A stretch of 64,000 nucleotides of DNA from an uncultured Collinsella sp. (lineage in GTDB: Bacteria; Actinomycetota; Coriobacteriia; Coriobacteriales; Coriobacteriaceae): contig CAKUEW010000004.1 in NCBI GenBank assembly GCA_934646815.1, positions 1 to 64,000 on the forward strand, read 5' to 3'. Made by a program: the position numbers and the translations under genes. Under the pieces are notes generated by a model. That model saw nothing but the letters and a program-made list of their open reading frames with translations. It was not told the origin of the DNA and ran no database searches. Position 1 is the first letter of the stretch. Every line of letters starts with the position of its first letter. Positions 24,003 through 32,537 of this stretch are shown piece by piece.

Positions 24003-25556
24003 CTATTTAGCGATATCGACGGCGCGGCTCTCGCGGATCACCACAACGCGCACCTGACCGGGATACTCCATCTCTTCCTCGATCTGATGGGCGATATCGT
24101 GCGCAAGCACCGTGGACTGGGCGTCGGAAATCTTATCCGGCTGCACCATGACGTGCACCTCGCGACCTGCCTGCATGGCATACGTGCGCTCGACACCGTC
24201 ATGGGAGTTGGCGATTTCCTCGAGCTTCTCAAGACGCTTGATGTAGTTCTCGGCGGACTCGCGACGGGCACCGGGGCGCGAGGCAGAGACGGCATCGGCG
24301 GCCTGCACCAAAACGTCGAGCACCGTATTGGGGTCGACATCGGCGTGATGTGCCTCGATCGCGTGGACGATAACAGGCTTCTCGCCATAACGACGGGCAA
24401 GCTCGGCACCGATGACGGCATGAGGGCCCTCAACGTCGTGGTCAATAGCCTTGCCAAGGTCGTGCAGAAGGCCGGCGCGCTTGGCAGTCACAACGTCCAG
24501 ACCAAGCTCGGAAGCCATAACGCCGCACAGGTCAGAGACCTCGAGCGAATGCTGCAGCACGTTCTGGCCAAAGGAGGTGCGATAACGCAGGGCACCGAGG
24601 GTCTTTACGATCTCGGGGTGCAGGTCATGGATACCGGTATCGAAGGCGGCCTGCTCGCCAGCCTCGCGCACGCGCTGCTGAACCAGGTCGGCAGCCTTGT
24701 GATACATCTCCTCGATGCGGGCGGGATGAATGCGGCCGTCGGCGATGAGGTTCTCGAGCGCCACGCGGGCGGTCTCGCGACGGACCGGATCGAAGCTCGA
24801 GAGCACAACGGTCTCGGGCGTGTCGTCGATGACCAGATTGACGCCGGACACCTGCTCAAAGGTGCGGATGTTGCGACCCTCGCGACCGATGATACGGCCC
24901 TTGAGGTCATCGGACGGAATATGCACGGAGGTAACGGTGACCTCGGCGGTGTGGTCGGCGGCACAACGCTGGATCGCCAGGGACAGAATCTCCTGAGCGG
25001 TCTTATGGCACTCGGCACGAACCTGCTGCTCGGACTCGCGGATAATCGTGGCGGCCTCATGGGTAACCTCGCCGCGAACCTTGTCGAGCAGCTCCTTATG
25101 GGCGTCCTCACGAGTAAGGTCGGCGATACGCTCCAGCTCGGAAGTCTGCTTGGCGCAAAGCTCCTCGAGCTCGCGAGAGCGCTTCTCCACCTGACCGGCC
25201 TGGCTGGACAGCTGGTGCTCGCGCTTATCGAGGGCATCGTTACGACGGTCGAGAGACTCCTCGCGCTGCATCACGCGATTCTCGAGCGTGCGAATCTCGT
25301 TCTTGCGCTGCTTGTCCTCGGCCTCGGCGGCCTGCTTGTTCTTAATGATCTCTTCTTTGGCCTCGAGCAGAGCCTCTTTTTTGAGGGTCTCGGCCTGGCG
25401 CTTGGCATCACCGATCAGGGACTCGGCCTGTGCGTGTGCCGACTGGATCTTTTCGTCGGCCTCGTGAAGACTACCCTGCTTGGCGGTGCGCATGTAGGCA
25501 ATGGCGGCGATGGCACCTGCAAGGATGCCAACGAGCGCTGCTGCGAAGATAGGCAT
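24003..25556 (-). CDS. rny: Ribonuclease Y
   Basis: Membrane-anchored endoribonuclease starting mRNA decay, 517 residues. An N-terminal helix ([19 protein letters not shown]) is followed by a long coiled coil of about 150 residues, a KH domain ([20 protein letters not shown]) and an HD domain with the HD pair in [10 protein letters not shown]. The ATG at 25556 has AAAAAGGA 6 bases upstream and is preferred over GTG two codons earlier. It is the first gene of a minus-strand run rny, GHKL ATPase, spoVS, miaB, miaA, hflX. Confidence 0.96.
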   Translation of the reverse strand: MPIFAAALVGILAGAIAAIAYMRTAKQGSLHEADEKIQSAHAQAESLIGDAKRQAETLKKEALLEAKEEIIKNKQAAEAEDKQRKNEIRTLENRVMQREESLDRRNDALDKREHQLSSQAGQVEKRSRELEELCAKQTSELERIADLTREDAHKELLDKVRGEVTHEAATIIRESEQQVRAECHKTAQEILSLAIQRCAADHTAEVTVTSVHIPSDDLKGRIIGREGRNIRTFEQVSGVNLVIDDTPETVVLSSFDPVRRETARVALENLIADGRIHPARIEEMYHKAADLVQQRVREAGEQAAFDTGIHDLHPEIVKTLGALRYRTSFGQNVLQHSLEVSDLCGVMASELGLDVVTAKRAGLLHDLGKAIDHDVEGPHAVIGAELARRYGEKPVIVHAIEAHHADVDPNTVLDVLVQAADAVSASRPGARRESAENYIKRLEKLEEIANSHDGVERTYAMQAGREVHVMVQPDKISDAQSTVLAHDIAHQIEEEMEYPGQVRVVVIRESRAVDIAK

Positions 25557-25591
25557 GCTCACTCCTTTTTATGGATTCGTTACACAACAAA

Positions 25592-25617
25592 GCGAACCGT
25601 CCTTACGAACGGCTCGC
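25592..25617 (-). terminator. Terminator after recX
   Basis: Eleven-base arms with two G-T-type mismatches (GCGAACCGTCC / GAACGGCTCGC) and a 4-base loop; on the minus strand TTTGTTG follows. It lies between recX and rny and could attenuate read-through from recA-recX. Confidence 0.6.
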
Positions 25618-25814
25618 GACATTTGAGTAATATGGGCGCAGCTTATGCGGGTCGGATACAGATAGACATATAAACAAACTCATCAAAGATGAGCACATAT
25701 CACAAAGCAAATGACAGTAGTTATCGTACGTTGAACGGCTACAACTGTCAAATAAACCAACCCGGCACGGCGGTGAGTAAACGGTGAACGGTAGAGAGGC
25801 AACACGCCCGATCT

Positions 25815-26507
25815 TTAAACGGCACATTCCTCGTTTTCGGCATCGATGCGGGCCTTGGCCGCATCGGCGGCGATACGGTACGAAAAGCCCTTACCCATCA
25901 AAAAACGAACGAGCTTTTCGAACCCACGGGTCTCGGGAACCCGACGTTTGGACAACAGGGCGCAGGCACGCGCCAGGTCATCGTCAACGGCAAAATAATC
26001 CTCGGGATAGCCCGGGATAGTATCGAGCGCTACATGTCGACGCTTGAGCTCGGTCTCGATCTTGCGCTGTCCCCAACCGCGGCGTTTACGCTCCTCGATA
26101 AAATACGAACAGAAGCGGTTTTCATCCAAAAAGCGGTATTGCGTGGCGCGCTCAACGGCGAAATCTATCGCGGCCGCGCGAAAGCCGTAACAGGCAAGCT
26201 TATCGCGCACCTCGCCCGTGGCATGATCGCGACGCGAAAGCATCTCGGTCACCATCGTGAGCGCACATTTGCGCTCAATGAGCTCAACGGCCTCGCGAAA
26301 GTCATCCCAATCGCAAGGCAAGTCGGGGCGGTTCTTTACGTACAGACGCGCCACGCGCGTGGGAATCCAAATCGTGCGCTCAAAACCGCCCTCAAGATCG
26401 CAATCGATATGCGCACAGGGCTTTTTGGAAGCGTAGCCGGTCGAGAACGAGGAGGCCGCCTTCTTATCGGGAAAGACGACCGTAGCCTCGGTCACGGTAT
26501 ACGACAT
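25815..26507 (-). CDS. recX: Regulatory protein RecX
   Basis: Inhibitor or modulator of RecA filaments, 230 residues. The C-terminal two thirds show RecX three-helix repeats: ALTMVTEMLSRRDHATGEVRDKL, YRFLDENRFCSYFIEERKRRGWGQRKIETEL and VRFLMGKGFSYRIAADA. The N-terminal 70 residues are less conserved. It starts 11 bases after recA ends in the same direction, the classical recA-recX order, so it should share the recA SOS promoter. Confidence 0.9.
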   Translation of the reverse strand: MSYTVTEATVVFPDKKAASSFSTGYASKKPCAHIDCDLEGGFERTIWIPTRVARLYVKNRPDLPCDWDDFREAVELIERKCALTMVTEMLSRRDHATGEVRDKLACYGFRAAAIDFAVERATQYRFLDENRFCSYFIEERKRRGWGQRKIETELKRRHVALDTIPGYPEDYFAVDDDLARACALLSKRRVPETRGFEKLVRFLMGKGFSYRIAADAAKARIDAENEECAV

Positions 26508-26518
26508 AGTGGCAACCG

Positions 26519-27682
26519 CTACTCGTCGTCATCATCGAGCATCGCGGAGCCATCGATGGCGTAGAGCTCATCAAACTCCTCATCGGCAGGGCGATCGGCC
26601 AGCGGCTGGTCGGTCAGCTCGACCTCGGAAGGAGCATCATCGTCATACTCAAGGCCGCAGGCAAGGCGGACCTTGTGCTCGATCTCGTCGGCACAATCGG
26701 GGTGTTCGCGCAAGAAGGCCTTGGCGGCCTCGCGGCCGTTGCCAAGTTTGTCCTCGCCGTAGGCAAACCACGAACCGGTCTTTTTGCAGATGTCGTACTC
26801 GACGGCCATATCCAAAATCGAGCCCTCTTTGGAGATGCCCGTGCCGTACATAATGTCGAACTCCGCCGCACGGAACGGCGCCGCCACCTTGTTCTTGACG
26901 ACCTTGGCGCGCACGCGGTTGCCGATAACCTCATCCTTGAGCTTAATGCTGTCGATACGACGAATGTCGATACGAACCGAAGAGAAGAACTTAAGGGCAC
27001 GGCCGCCAGTCGTGGTCTCGGGGTTACCGAACATCACACCGATCTTCTCGCGCAGCTGGTTGATAAAGATGCAGGTCGTGTTGGACTTGCTGAGCGAACC
27101 GGCGAGCTTGCGGAGCGCCTGGCTCATAAGGCGTGCCTGCAGGCCAACCGTGGTATCGCCGATCTCGCCCTCGATCTCGGCGCGCGGAGTGAGCGCGGCA
27201 ACGGAGTCGACGACGATTGCGTCGATAGCACCGGAGCGCACGAGCATATCGACGATCTCGAGCGCCTGCTCTCCCGTATCGGGCTGGGAGATAAGCACCT
27301 CGTCGATATCGACACCGATGCGGGCGGCATAGGTGGGATCGAGCGCATGTTCGGCGTCGATAAACGCAACGACGCCTCCCATCGCCTGGGCCTCGGCCAA
27401 AATCTCGAGCGACAGCGTCGTCTTACCGGAGGACTCGGGGCCATAGATCTCGACGATACGGCCACGCGGCACGCCACCGATGCCCAAAGCGGCATCGAGC
27501 GCCAAGGCGCCGGTGGGAATGGCCTCGACCTCGAGCTCGGGGCCGCCGTCGCCATACCTCATAATGGAGCCCTGACCGAACTTCTTCTCGATATCGGCCT
27601 TCGTGTTGGCGATCATCTCGTCGCGCTCTTTACCCGTCGTGCGTGCGTGAACGGTACGTACAGGACCTGAATTCTTGGCCAT
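26519..27682 (-). CDS. recA: Recombinase RecA
   Basis: Strand-exchange ATPase and LexA co-protease, 387 residues. Walker [10 protein letters not shown], Walker B region [13 protein letters not shown]-binding loop L1 ([20 protein letters not shown]) and the L2 region with [17 protein letters not shown] are intact, and the C-terminal tail is acidic. The ATG at 27682 has GAGGAGGG upstream. A perfect SOS box lies 39 bases before the start (27721-27734). RecX follows. Length is slightly above the family mean because of the acidic tail. Confidence 0.98.
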   Translation of the reverse strand: MAKNSGPVRTVHARTTGKERDEMIANTKADIEKKFGQGSIMRYGDGGPELEVEAIPTGALALDAALGIGGVPRGRIVEIYGPESSGKTTLSLEILAEAQAMGGVVAFIDAEHALDPTYAARIGVDIDEVLISQPDTGEQALEIVDMLVRSGAIDAIVVDSVAALTPRAEIEGEIGDTTVGLQARLMSQALRKLAGSLSKSNTTCIFINQLREKIGVMFGNPETTTGGRALKFFSSVRIDIRRIDSIKLKDEVIGNRVRAKVVKNKVAAPFRAAEFDIMYGTGISKEGSILDMAVEYDICKKTGSWFAYGEDKLGNGREAAKAFLREHPDCADEIEHKVRLACGLEYDDDAPSEVELTDQPLADRPADEEFDELYAIDGSAMLDDDDE

Positions 27683-27720
27683 GGAAAGCCCTCCTCTTAA
27701 CAATCTTTCTCGATAATAAA

Positions 27721-27734
27721 CGAACGGCTGTTCG
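27721..27734. promoter_or_regulatory. SOS (LexA) box of recA
   Basis: CGAAC-GGCT-GTTCG is an exact match to the consensus, upstream of the recA start. It is the best SOS box in the window. Confidence 0.92.
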
Positions 27735-27910
27735 TGGTCAACCGTTCAGATAAATCATATGCAGAAGACCTTTCCAAAACCCAACCAAACGCCGACCAAA
27801 AGCTGACCAAAAGCTTGACCGATTTGGCCACCGTACAAGCACCCAACATCAAAATATAAGCGATGACCAGCGCAAACGCACCAACAGCCACAGGTCCCTA
27901 TCTCCACAAA

Positions 27911-27932
27911 TAAGGGGCCCTCGGGCCCCTTA
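27911..27932 (-). terminator. Terminator of the rnj-pncC operon
   Basis: TAAGGGGCCC and GGGCCCCTTA form perfect 10-base arms with a 2-base tip; on the minus strand TTTGTGG follows. It lies 9 bases past pncC. Confidence 0.85.
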
Positions 27933-27940
27933 AACCACGC

Positions 27941-28471
27941 CTATTCCATAGAATCAAGCGCACGCAAAATATGTTCGAGTGCTTCGGTGACCGCATGGGC
28001 GCGAACACAAGATCGATCGCCCTCATAGTGGCAGCGCACCGAGTCCACAACCGGCGCTCCCCCATCCACGGCGCGATATGCCCAGCCGATGTAGAACGTC
28101 CCCGCCGGATCCTCATCGGTACCGCCCCCGGGACCGGCATAGCCCGTCGCGCTAACGGCAATGTCGCTGCCAAAGAGCTCGAGCGAACCCGCCGCCATCT
28201 CGCGCGCCGTCTGGTAAGAAACCGCGGTATAGCGGTCGAGCGTCTCCTGTTCAACGCCCAGCACACCATGCTTAATCTGGTCGCAATACGTCACGGCACC
28301 GCCACGCAGCACCGCCGATGCGCCGGGGATATCGGCGATCGTCGAGGAAATCATGCCCGCCGTAAGCGACTCGGCAGTCGATACCGTAGCGCCACGCGAG
28401 CTCGCGCGCTCGACGACCTCGCGCGCGAGCTCCTCGTTACGTCGGGCGATCACGTCAAAAGACAGCGTCAT
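27941..28471 (-). CDS. pncC: Nicotinamide-nucleotide amidase (CinA C-terminal type)
   Basis: Deamidates NMN to nicotinate mononucleotide, recycling NAD by-products. At 176 residues it is only the CinA C-terminal domain. Motifs are VSTAESLTAGMISSTIADIPGAS with the catalytic Ser, GGAVTYCDQIKHGVLGV, and SATGYAGPGGGTDEDPAGTFYIGW. It is the last gene of a minus-strand run starting at rnj. In many bacteria pgsA-cinA-recA are neighbours, as here. Confidence 0.92.
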   Translation of the reverse strand: MTLSFDVIARRNEELAREVVERASSRGATVSTAESLTAGMISSTIADIPGASAVLRGGAVTYCDQIKHGVLGVEQETLDRYTAVSYQTAREMAAGSLELFGSDIAVSATGYAGPGGGTDEDPAGTFYIGWAYRAVDGGAPVVDSVRCHYEGDRSCVRAHAVTEALEHILRALDSME

Positions 28472-28483
28472 GCCGACCAGGAC

Positions 28484-29122
28484 CTAAACCGAAAAGACGA
28501 TCTTGCGGCAGTTCCAGAAGTACTGGGCGCCCGAGATAACCGTGAGGATCACCGCGACGGCGTACAGGAAACGCGAAACGCCGTAAATGCCAAGCGTCAG
28601 CGCCACAGGAGCACAATTGAGGCCCGCCATCGCAAAGACACACAGGTAGCCGCAGATGGAGACCATCGTGGTCGCCGTCTTGTACTTGCCGAGCTTATCG
28701 GCGGCAACAACCACGCCGGCAGCACTCGCAACCATGCGAAGGGCGCTCACTAGCAGTTCACGGAACAGGATGATAAACACGGTCCACACGGTCACCGCGC
28801 CAAAGTCCAAGAACAGCAACAGGGCCGAAAACACCAGCAGCTTATCGGCGATGGGATCCAAGAACTTACCGAAATCGGTGATCTCGTTGCGCGAGCGGGC
28901 CAGATAGCCATCAACCTTGTCGGTGCACGACAAGGTCACATACAGGATGAATGCGGCGGCGGCAAGCGGGCCGTCAAAGGTGCTCCAGTCCGAGTCCGCC
29001 ACGCCCGTATGCGACAGGGCGGAGAGGATCATAAACACCGGGATAAAGACGATGCGCACGCACGTCACGATATTGGCGGGCGTCCAGACACTCGTCAGTT
29101 CCTTATTGCTCTCGTTAGCCAC
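28484..29122 (-). CDS. pgsA: CDP-diacylglycerol-glycerol-3-phosphate 3-phosphatidyltransferase
   Basis: Membrane enzyme making phosphatidylglycerol phosphate, 212 residues, with several helices. The CDP-alcohol motif is complete (DKVDGYLARSRNEITDFGKFLDPIADK). WTPANIVTCVRIVFIPVF at the N-terminus is the usual PgsA start. Its position between rimO and pncC-recA is widely conserved, so this copy is the better candidate for housekeeping PgsA than the homologue at 6577-7281. Confidence 0.93.
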   Translation of the reverse strand: MANESNKELTSVWTPANIVTCVRIVFIPVFMILSALSHTGVADSDWSTFDGPLAAAAFILYVTLSCTDKVDGYLARSRNEITDFGKFLDPIADKLLVFSALLLFLDFGAVTVWTVFIILFRELLVSALRMVASAAGVVVAADKLGKYKTATTMVSICGYLCVFAMAGLNCAPVALTLGIYGVSRFLYAVAVILTVISGAQYFWNCRKIVFSV

Positions 29123-29131
29123 AACGCTCTC

Positions 29132-30481
29132 CTACTCAACCACATGACCGATAAGCTCGTAGCAGAAGCTATCGGTAAACTCCACCGTCAGAATATCGCC
29201 CACGGACGCCTCGCTGGCATCCAGGTGTACCGCGCCGTCGGAATCGGGCGCCTGGAACCACGCATGCCCGATGAGCTCGGCACCGTCCTCGGTCTCCTCG
29301 ATACCGTCGACGATCACCTGGGCACGCTCGCCCACGTGCGCGGCGGTCGCGGCAAAACCGAGCGACTCGGCCAAGTCCATGGCCTCCTGGGCACGCTCGA
29401 GCTTAATATCCTCGTCGACCTGGCCTTCCATCTTGGCGGCCAGGCTACCCTCCTCCTGGGAATAGGCAAAGACGCTCGTGTAGTCAAAGGCAACGGTGTC
29501 CATAAAGTCGATGAGGTCGCGGAACTCATCGTCGGTCTCGGTCGGAAAGCCCACCATGGCCGTCGAACGGATCACGATACCCGGGATGCGCTTGCGCAGG
29601 TCGCAGAACAGGTCTTCGAGCTCTTGGCGCGAACCGGAACGGCGCATGGCCTTAAGGATGCGGGCGTCGCAGTGCTGCACGGGAATATCGATGTAGGGCA
29701 GCACCTCGGGCGTATCGCGAATGGTCTCGATAAGCTCGTCGGTCATACCCTCGGGCTGCAGATAGAGCACACGCACCCAAACGTTATGCGGGCGCACTGC
29801 CTCGGCAACGGCGCGCAGCAGCTGAGCCAGGTTGCGCGGCGAATCCTCGGCAACGTCCTCATCGGCAAAGTCGCTACCCCAGATACCCGTATCCTGGCCG
29901 ATCAGCACAATCTCGCGCACGCCGCCGGCGACCAGGTCGCGCACCTCCGAGATAATGCTGCGCGCATCGCGCGAGTGATAGCGGCCGCGAATGTAGGGAA
30001 TCATGCAGAAGCTGCAAAAGCGATTGCAGCCGTCCGAGATCTTAACGTAGGCAACCGCACCCTCGACGGTACGCTTGACCTGCGGGATATACGCCGCAAC
30101 CTCGCGCTCCACACCCAGCACGTCGTCGATGACCGACACGATGCCGTCCTCTTCGTCGGTCTTTACAAAGGCCGCGACCTCGGGCAGCTCATCGGGCAGA
30201 TCGTCGCCGTAGCGAGATGGCACGCAACCGCACATGACGATGGGGCACGAGCGAACGCCGTCCTGCACCTCATTGGCAAGCTCGAGCGTCGTCTCGATGC
30301 TCTCGGACGTAGCCGATGCCAAAAACGAACACGTGTTGACGATAGCGATATCGGCATCCTGCGGATCGAATGCCTCCTCGTAGCCCGCAGCGGTCAAAAG
30401 CGAACGCATGCGGTCGGTATCAACCTCGTTTTTGGCGCAACCGAGGGTGATGTAGAGCACGGAGCCCAACGGTGTATCCAT
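29132..30481 (-). CDS. rimO: Ribosomal protein S12 methylthiotransferase
   Basis: Radical-SAM enzyme that methylthiolates an Asp of ribosomal protein S12, 449 residues. The N-terminal cluster Cys are in TLGCAKNEVDTDRM, NTCSFL and MCGCVPSRY. The radical-SAM motif CNRFCSFC sits in ISDGCNRFCSFCMIPYIRGRY. The C-terminal TRAM domain is present (VGDILTVEFTDSFCYELIGHV). Full length. It is transcribed between yajQ and pgsA. Confidence 0.94.
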   Translation of the reverse strand: MDTPLGSVLYITLGCAKNEVDTDRMRSLLTAAGYEEAFDPQDADIAIVNTCSFLASATSESIETTLELANEVQDGVRSCPIVMCGCVPSRYGDDLPDELPEVAAFVKTDEEDGIVSVIDDVLGVEREVAAYIPQVKRTVEGAVAYVKISDGCNRFCSFCMIPYIRGRYHSRDARSIISEVRDLVAGGVREIVLIGQDTGIWGSDFADEDVAEDSPRNLAQLLRAVAEAVRPHNVWVRVLYLQPEGMTDELIETIRDTPEVLPYIDIPVQHCDARILKAMRRSGSRQELEDLFCDLRKRIPGIVIRSTAMVGFPTETDDEFRDLIDFMDTVAFDYTSVFAYSQEEGSLAAKMEGQVDEDIKLERAQEAMDLAESLGFAATAAHVGERAQVIVDGIEETEDGAELIGHAWFQAPDSDGAVHLDASEASVGDILTVEFTDSFCYELIGHVVE

Positions 30482-30507
30482 GTTGGAGAGCGGTCCTTTC
30501 GAATGAA

Positions 30508-31005
30508 TTAGCGATAGTTGGTAAACTGCAGCGGCTGGCCATAGTCCTGATCGCGCAGGAACTGGATCACGGTCTGCAGGGCGTCCTTAGAGGCCGAGGA
30601 AACGCGCAGCTTGTCGGCCTCGATAGTCACCTTGACCTTGAGCTTTTGGTCTTTGATGTCCTTGTTGATCTTTTTGGCAGTTGCCTGGTCGATGCCTTCG
30701 ACGATATGGCCGAGCACGCGCACGGTGCCGCCCGAGGCAGCCTGCGGAGCGTCCCACGAGACAGCCTTGAGGTCGATGCCGCGCTTGATGAGCTTGCCAC
30801 TCAGCACGTCGATGATCTGCTTGGAGACAAAGTCGGCCGGGGCGTTGATCGTAAAGAGCTTGTCGCCCTTCGAAAGCTCGATGGTGGCGCCGGAGTCCTT
30901 AAGGTCGTAGCGCTGAGAGATCTCGCGCGTGGTCTGCTGGAAGGCGTTGTCGACCTCCTGCATGTTGACCTCGGACACAACGTCAAAGCTGGAATCTTTA
31001 GCCAT
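30508..31005 (-). CDS. yajQ: YajQ family nucleotide-binding protein
   Basis: A 165-residue protein of the UPF0234/YajQ family with two RNP-like domains. The N-terminus AKDSSFDVVSEVNMQEVDNAFQQ and AATIELSKGDKLFTINA-like text are characteristic, and the C-terminus ends LQTVIQFLRDQDYGQPLQFTNYR. Members bind nucleotides or RNA, and Xanthomonas YajQ binds cyclic di-GMP. The role here is not defined. It lies between the RodZ-like gene and rimO. Confidence 0.92.
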   Translation of the reverse strand: MAKDSSFDVVSEVNMQEVDNAFQQTTREISQRYDLKDSGATIELSKGDKLFTINAPADFVSKQIIDVLSGKLIKRGIDLKAVSWDAPQAASGGTVRVLGHIVEGIDQATAKKINKDIKDQKLKVKVTIEADKLRVSSASKDALQTVIQFLRDQDYGQPLQFTNYR

Positions 31006-31031
31006 GGTTTTTCCTTTCGCTTACGAACGGC

Positions 31032-32537
31032 TTAGTAGCTGTCGTACGAATAGCCGTCTGAATACGTCGTCGTTTGACCGTCGGTCGCCGTATCGGTGCC
31101 GTCGGTGGATTGAGCATCGGTACCGTCGGAGCTTTCACTGTCTTCGGAGCTCTCGCCTTCCTCGGAATCAGTCGTCTCCTTCTTGGGAACAGTGATGGTC
31201 ACACGCGCCACACCAGAGGTCTTGGTGTCGTAGCGGACCTTCTCGCCGTTCTTGGTGACGGTGACGTCAGAGGGCTTGGACGTCGTGATTTCGATCGAGG
31301 ACTCGGGGGTGTATTCCTGTTCGAAGGGACCGGTCGCCTGGGCGCCATAGACCGATTTACCGTCGACCTTGACCTCAATCCAAGCAGTTTTACCCTTGGC
31401 GACGGAAACCTTAACCTTAGTCTCCTCGTTTTCAGTCTTTTTGCTCGAGGTCTTGGTGGTCTCGGCGTCGGTCGACTCGTCCGTATCCTCGTCCGTCGAT
31501 TCGTCTTCGTCGGTCGTCTCGGTCTTCTTAGAAGACTTTTTGTTCGTCGTCTTGGTGGCAGCAGGGGTCTCGGGCGTTGTTTGGGGCGCCGAAGAGCCAC
31601 AGCCACGCAGCAGAACGACAATCAACACGATAAGCAGCAGCGCCACGGCACCAATGCCGGCATAGACGATACGCGGATCGAGTCCGTTGTTTTGAGGCGC
31701 ACGCGAACCGCGTCCGCGACCGGAACCGGAGCGCAGATCATTTTGCGGGGCACGGCCGCGTCCGTTATCCGGACGACCGCGATAGGTAGTCGTACGCTGT
31801 CCGCCACGCTGTCCGGAACGGGGCTCCAGGCCACCACGGCCCTGGTAGCTGCGCTGGCCCGAGCGAGACTGGCCCGAACGCGAAGCGGAGCCACGCTGCC
31901 CGTAGGGCTGTGACTGCGAACGAAGGCGCGGCGTGACCTGCGTAGTATCGGCATCTGCATAGCCGCCACGCGAGCGGTCCATCGACGCACTGCGATACGA
32001 ACGACCCGAATAGCCGCCGTCACCGTAGCCGGCTCGGGGATCACGGGCCAAGCCGCGGGCAGCAGGCAGGGCACGGTCGTCGGGCATGGGCGTACTGCGG
32101 AAACGGTCGCGCTGCGAGCGAATCTCCTCGCCCGAACCCGTCTCGGTAATATAGCCCGCCTGCTGAGGACGCTGTCCATAGCGCGTGGAGCGGCCGCCCT
32201 GAACCATCAGGAAGCGGCCGTTATCGACCGACGAACGCGAGTTGACGTAGCCGGCGGCGTCCTGGAAACGACCACCTTGCTGCGACGTCTCGCGCTCGTA
32301 TGCCATCAGGTCGTCAAAGTAGGCGTTGACGACCTCGCGCGGATTAAGGCCCAAAAAGCGTGCATAGCTCGAAATCATGCCCTGCGCATAGCCGCGCGGG
32401 GGCATGGAGGCAAAATTGCCGTTCTCGAAAAACTCGATGATCTGCGGCCTGATTTTGATGGTGTTGGCGACCTGCTGAATGGAAAGGCCCATTCGGCGAC
32501 GCTGCTCGAGCAGCATGTCACCAAAGCGTGCAGCCAT
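31032..32537 (-). CDS. RodZ-like helix-turn-helix membrane protein with low-complexity linkers
   Basis: A 501-residue protein. The N-terminal Xre/HTH_25 domain (GDMLLEQRRRMGLSIQQVANTIKIRPQIIEFFENG) links in RodZ to MreB. A disordered stretch of about 190 residues rich in Arg, Gly, Ser, Gln and Tyr follows, then one membrane helix near residue 300 (AGIGAVALLLIVLIVVLL), a Thr/Asp/Glu/Lys-rich segment, a DUF4115-like domain (KGKTAWIEVKVDGKSVYGAQATG) and a Ser/Asp/Thr-rich tail. The start overlaps the ftsK stop by one base. It is probably a cell-shape factor. Linkers are much longer than in E. coli RodZ (337 residues). Confidence 0.8.
   Translation of the reverse strand: MAARFGDMLLEQRRRMGLSIQQVANTIKIRPQIIEFFENGNFASMPPRGYAQGMISSYARFLGLNPREVVNAYFDDLMAYERETSQQGGRFQDAAGYVNSRSSVDNGRFLMVQGGRSTRYGQRPQQAGYITETGSGEEIRSQRDRFRSTPMPDDRALPAARGLARDPRAGYGDGGYSGRSYRSASMDRSRGGYADADTTQVTPRLRSQSQPYGQRGSASRSGQSRSGQRSYQGRGGLEPRSGQRGGQRTTTYRGRPDNGRGRAPQNDLRSGSGRGRGSRAPQNNGLDPRIVYAGIGAVALLLIVLIVVLLRGCGSSAPQTTPETPAATKTTNKKSSKKTETTDEDESTDEDTDESTDAETTKTSSKKTENEETKVKVSVAKGKTAWIEVKVDGKSVYGAQATGPFEQEYTPESSIEITTSKPSDVTVTKNGEKVRYDTKTSGVARVTITVPKKETTDSEEGESSEDSESSDGTDAQSTDGTDTATDGQTTTYSDGYSYDSY

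Noticed and set aside
23979..25673. Open frame of 564 codons on the plus strand opposite rny
   Set aside because: Antisense to RNase Y with all its motifs. The translation is Leu/Gly/His-rich without domains.
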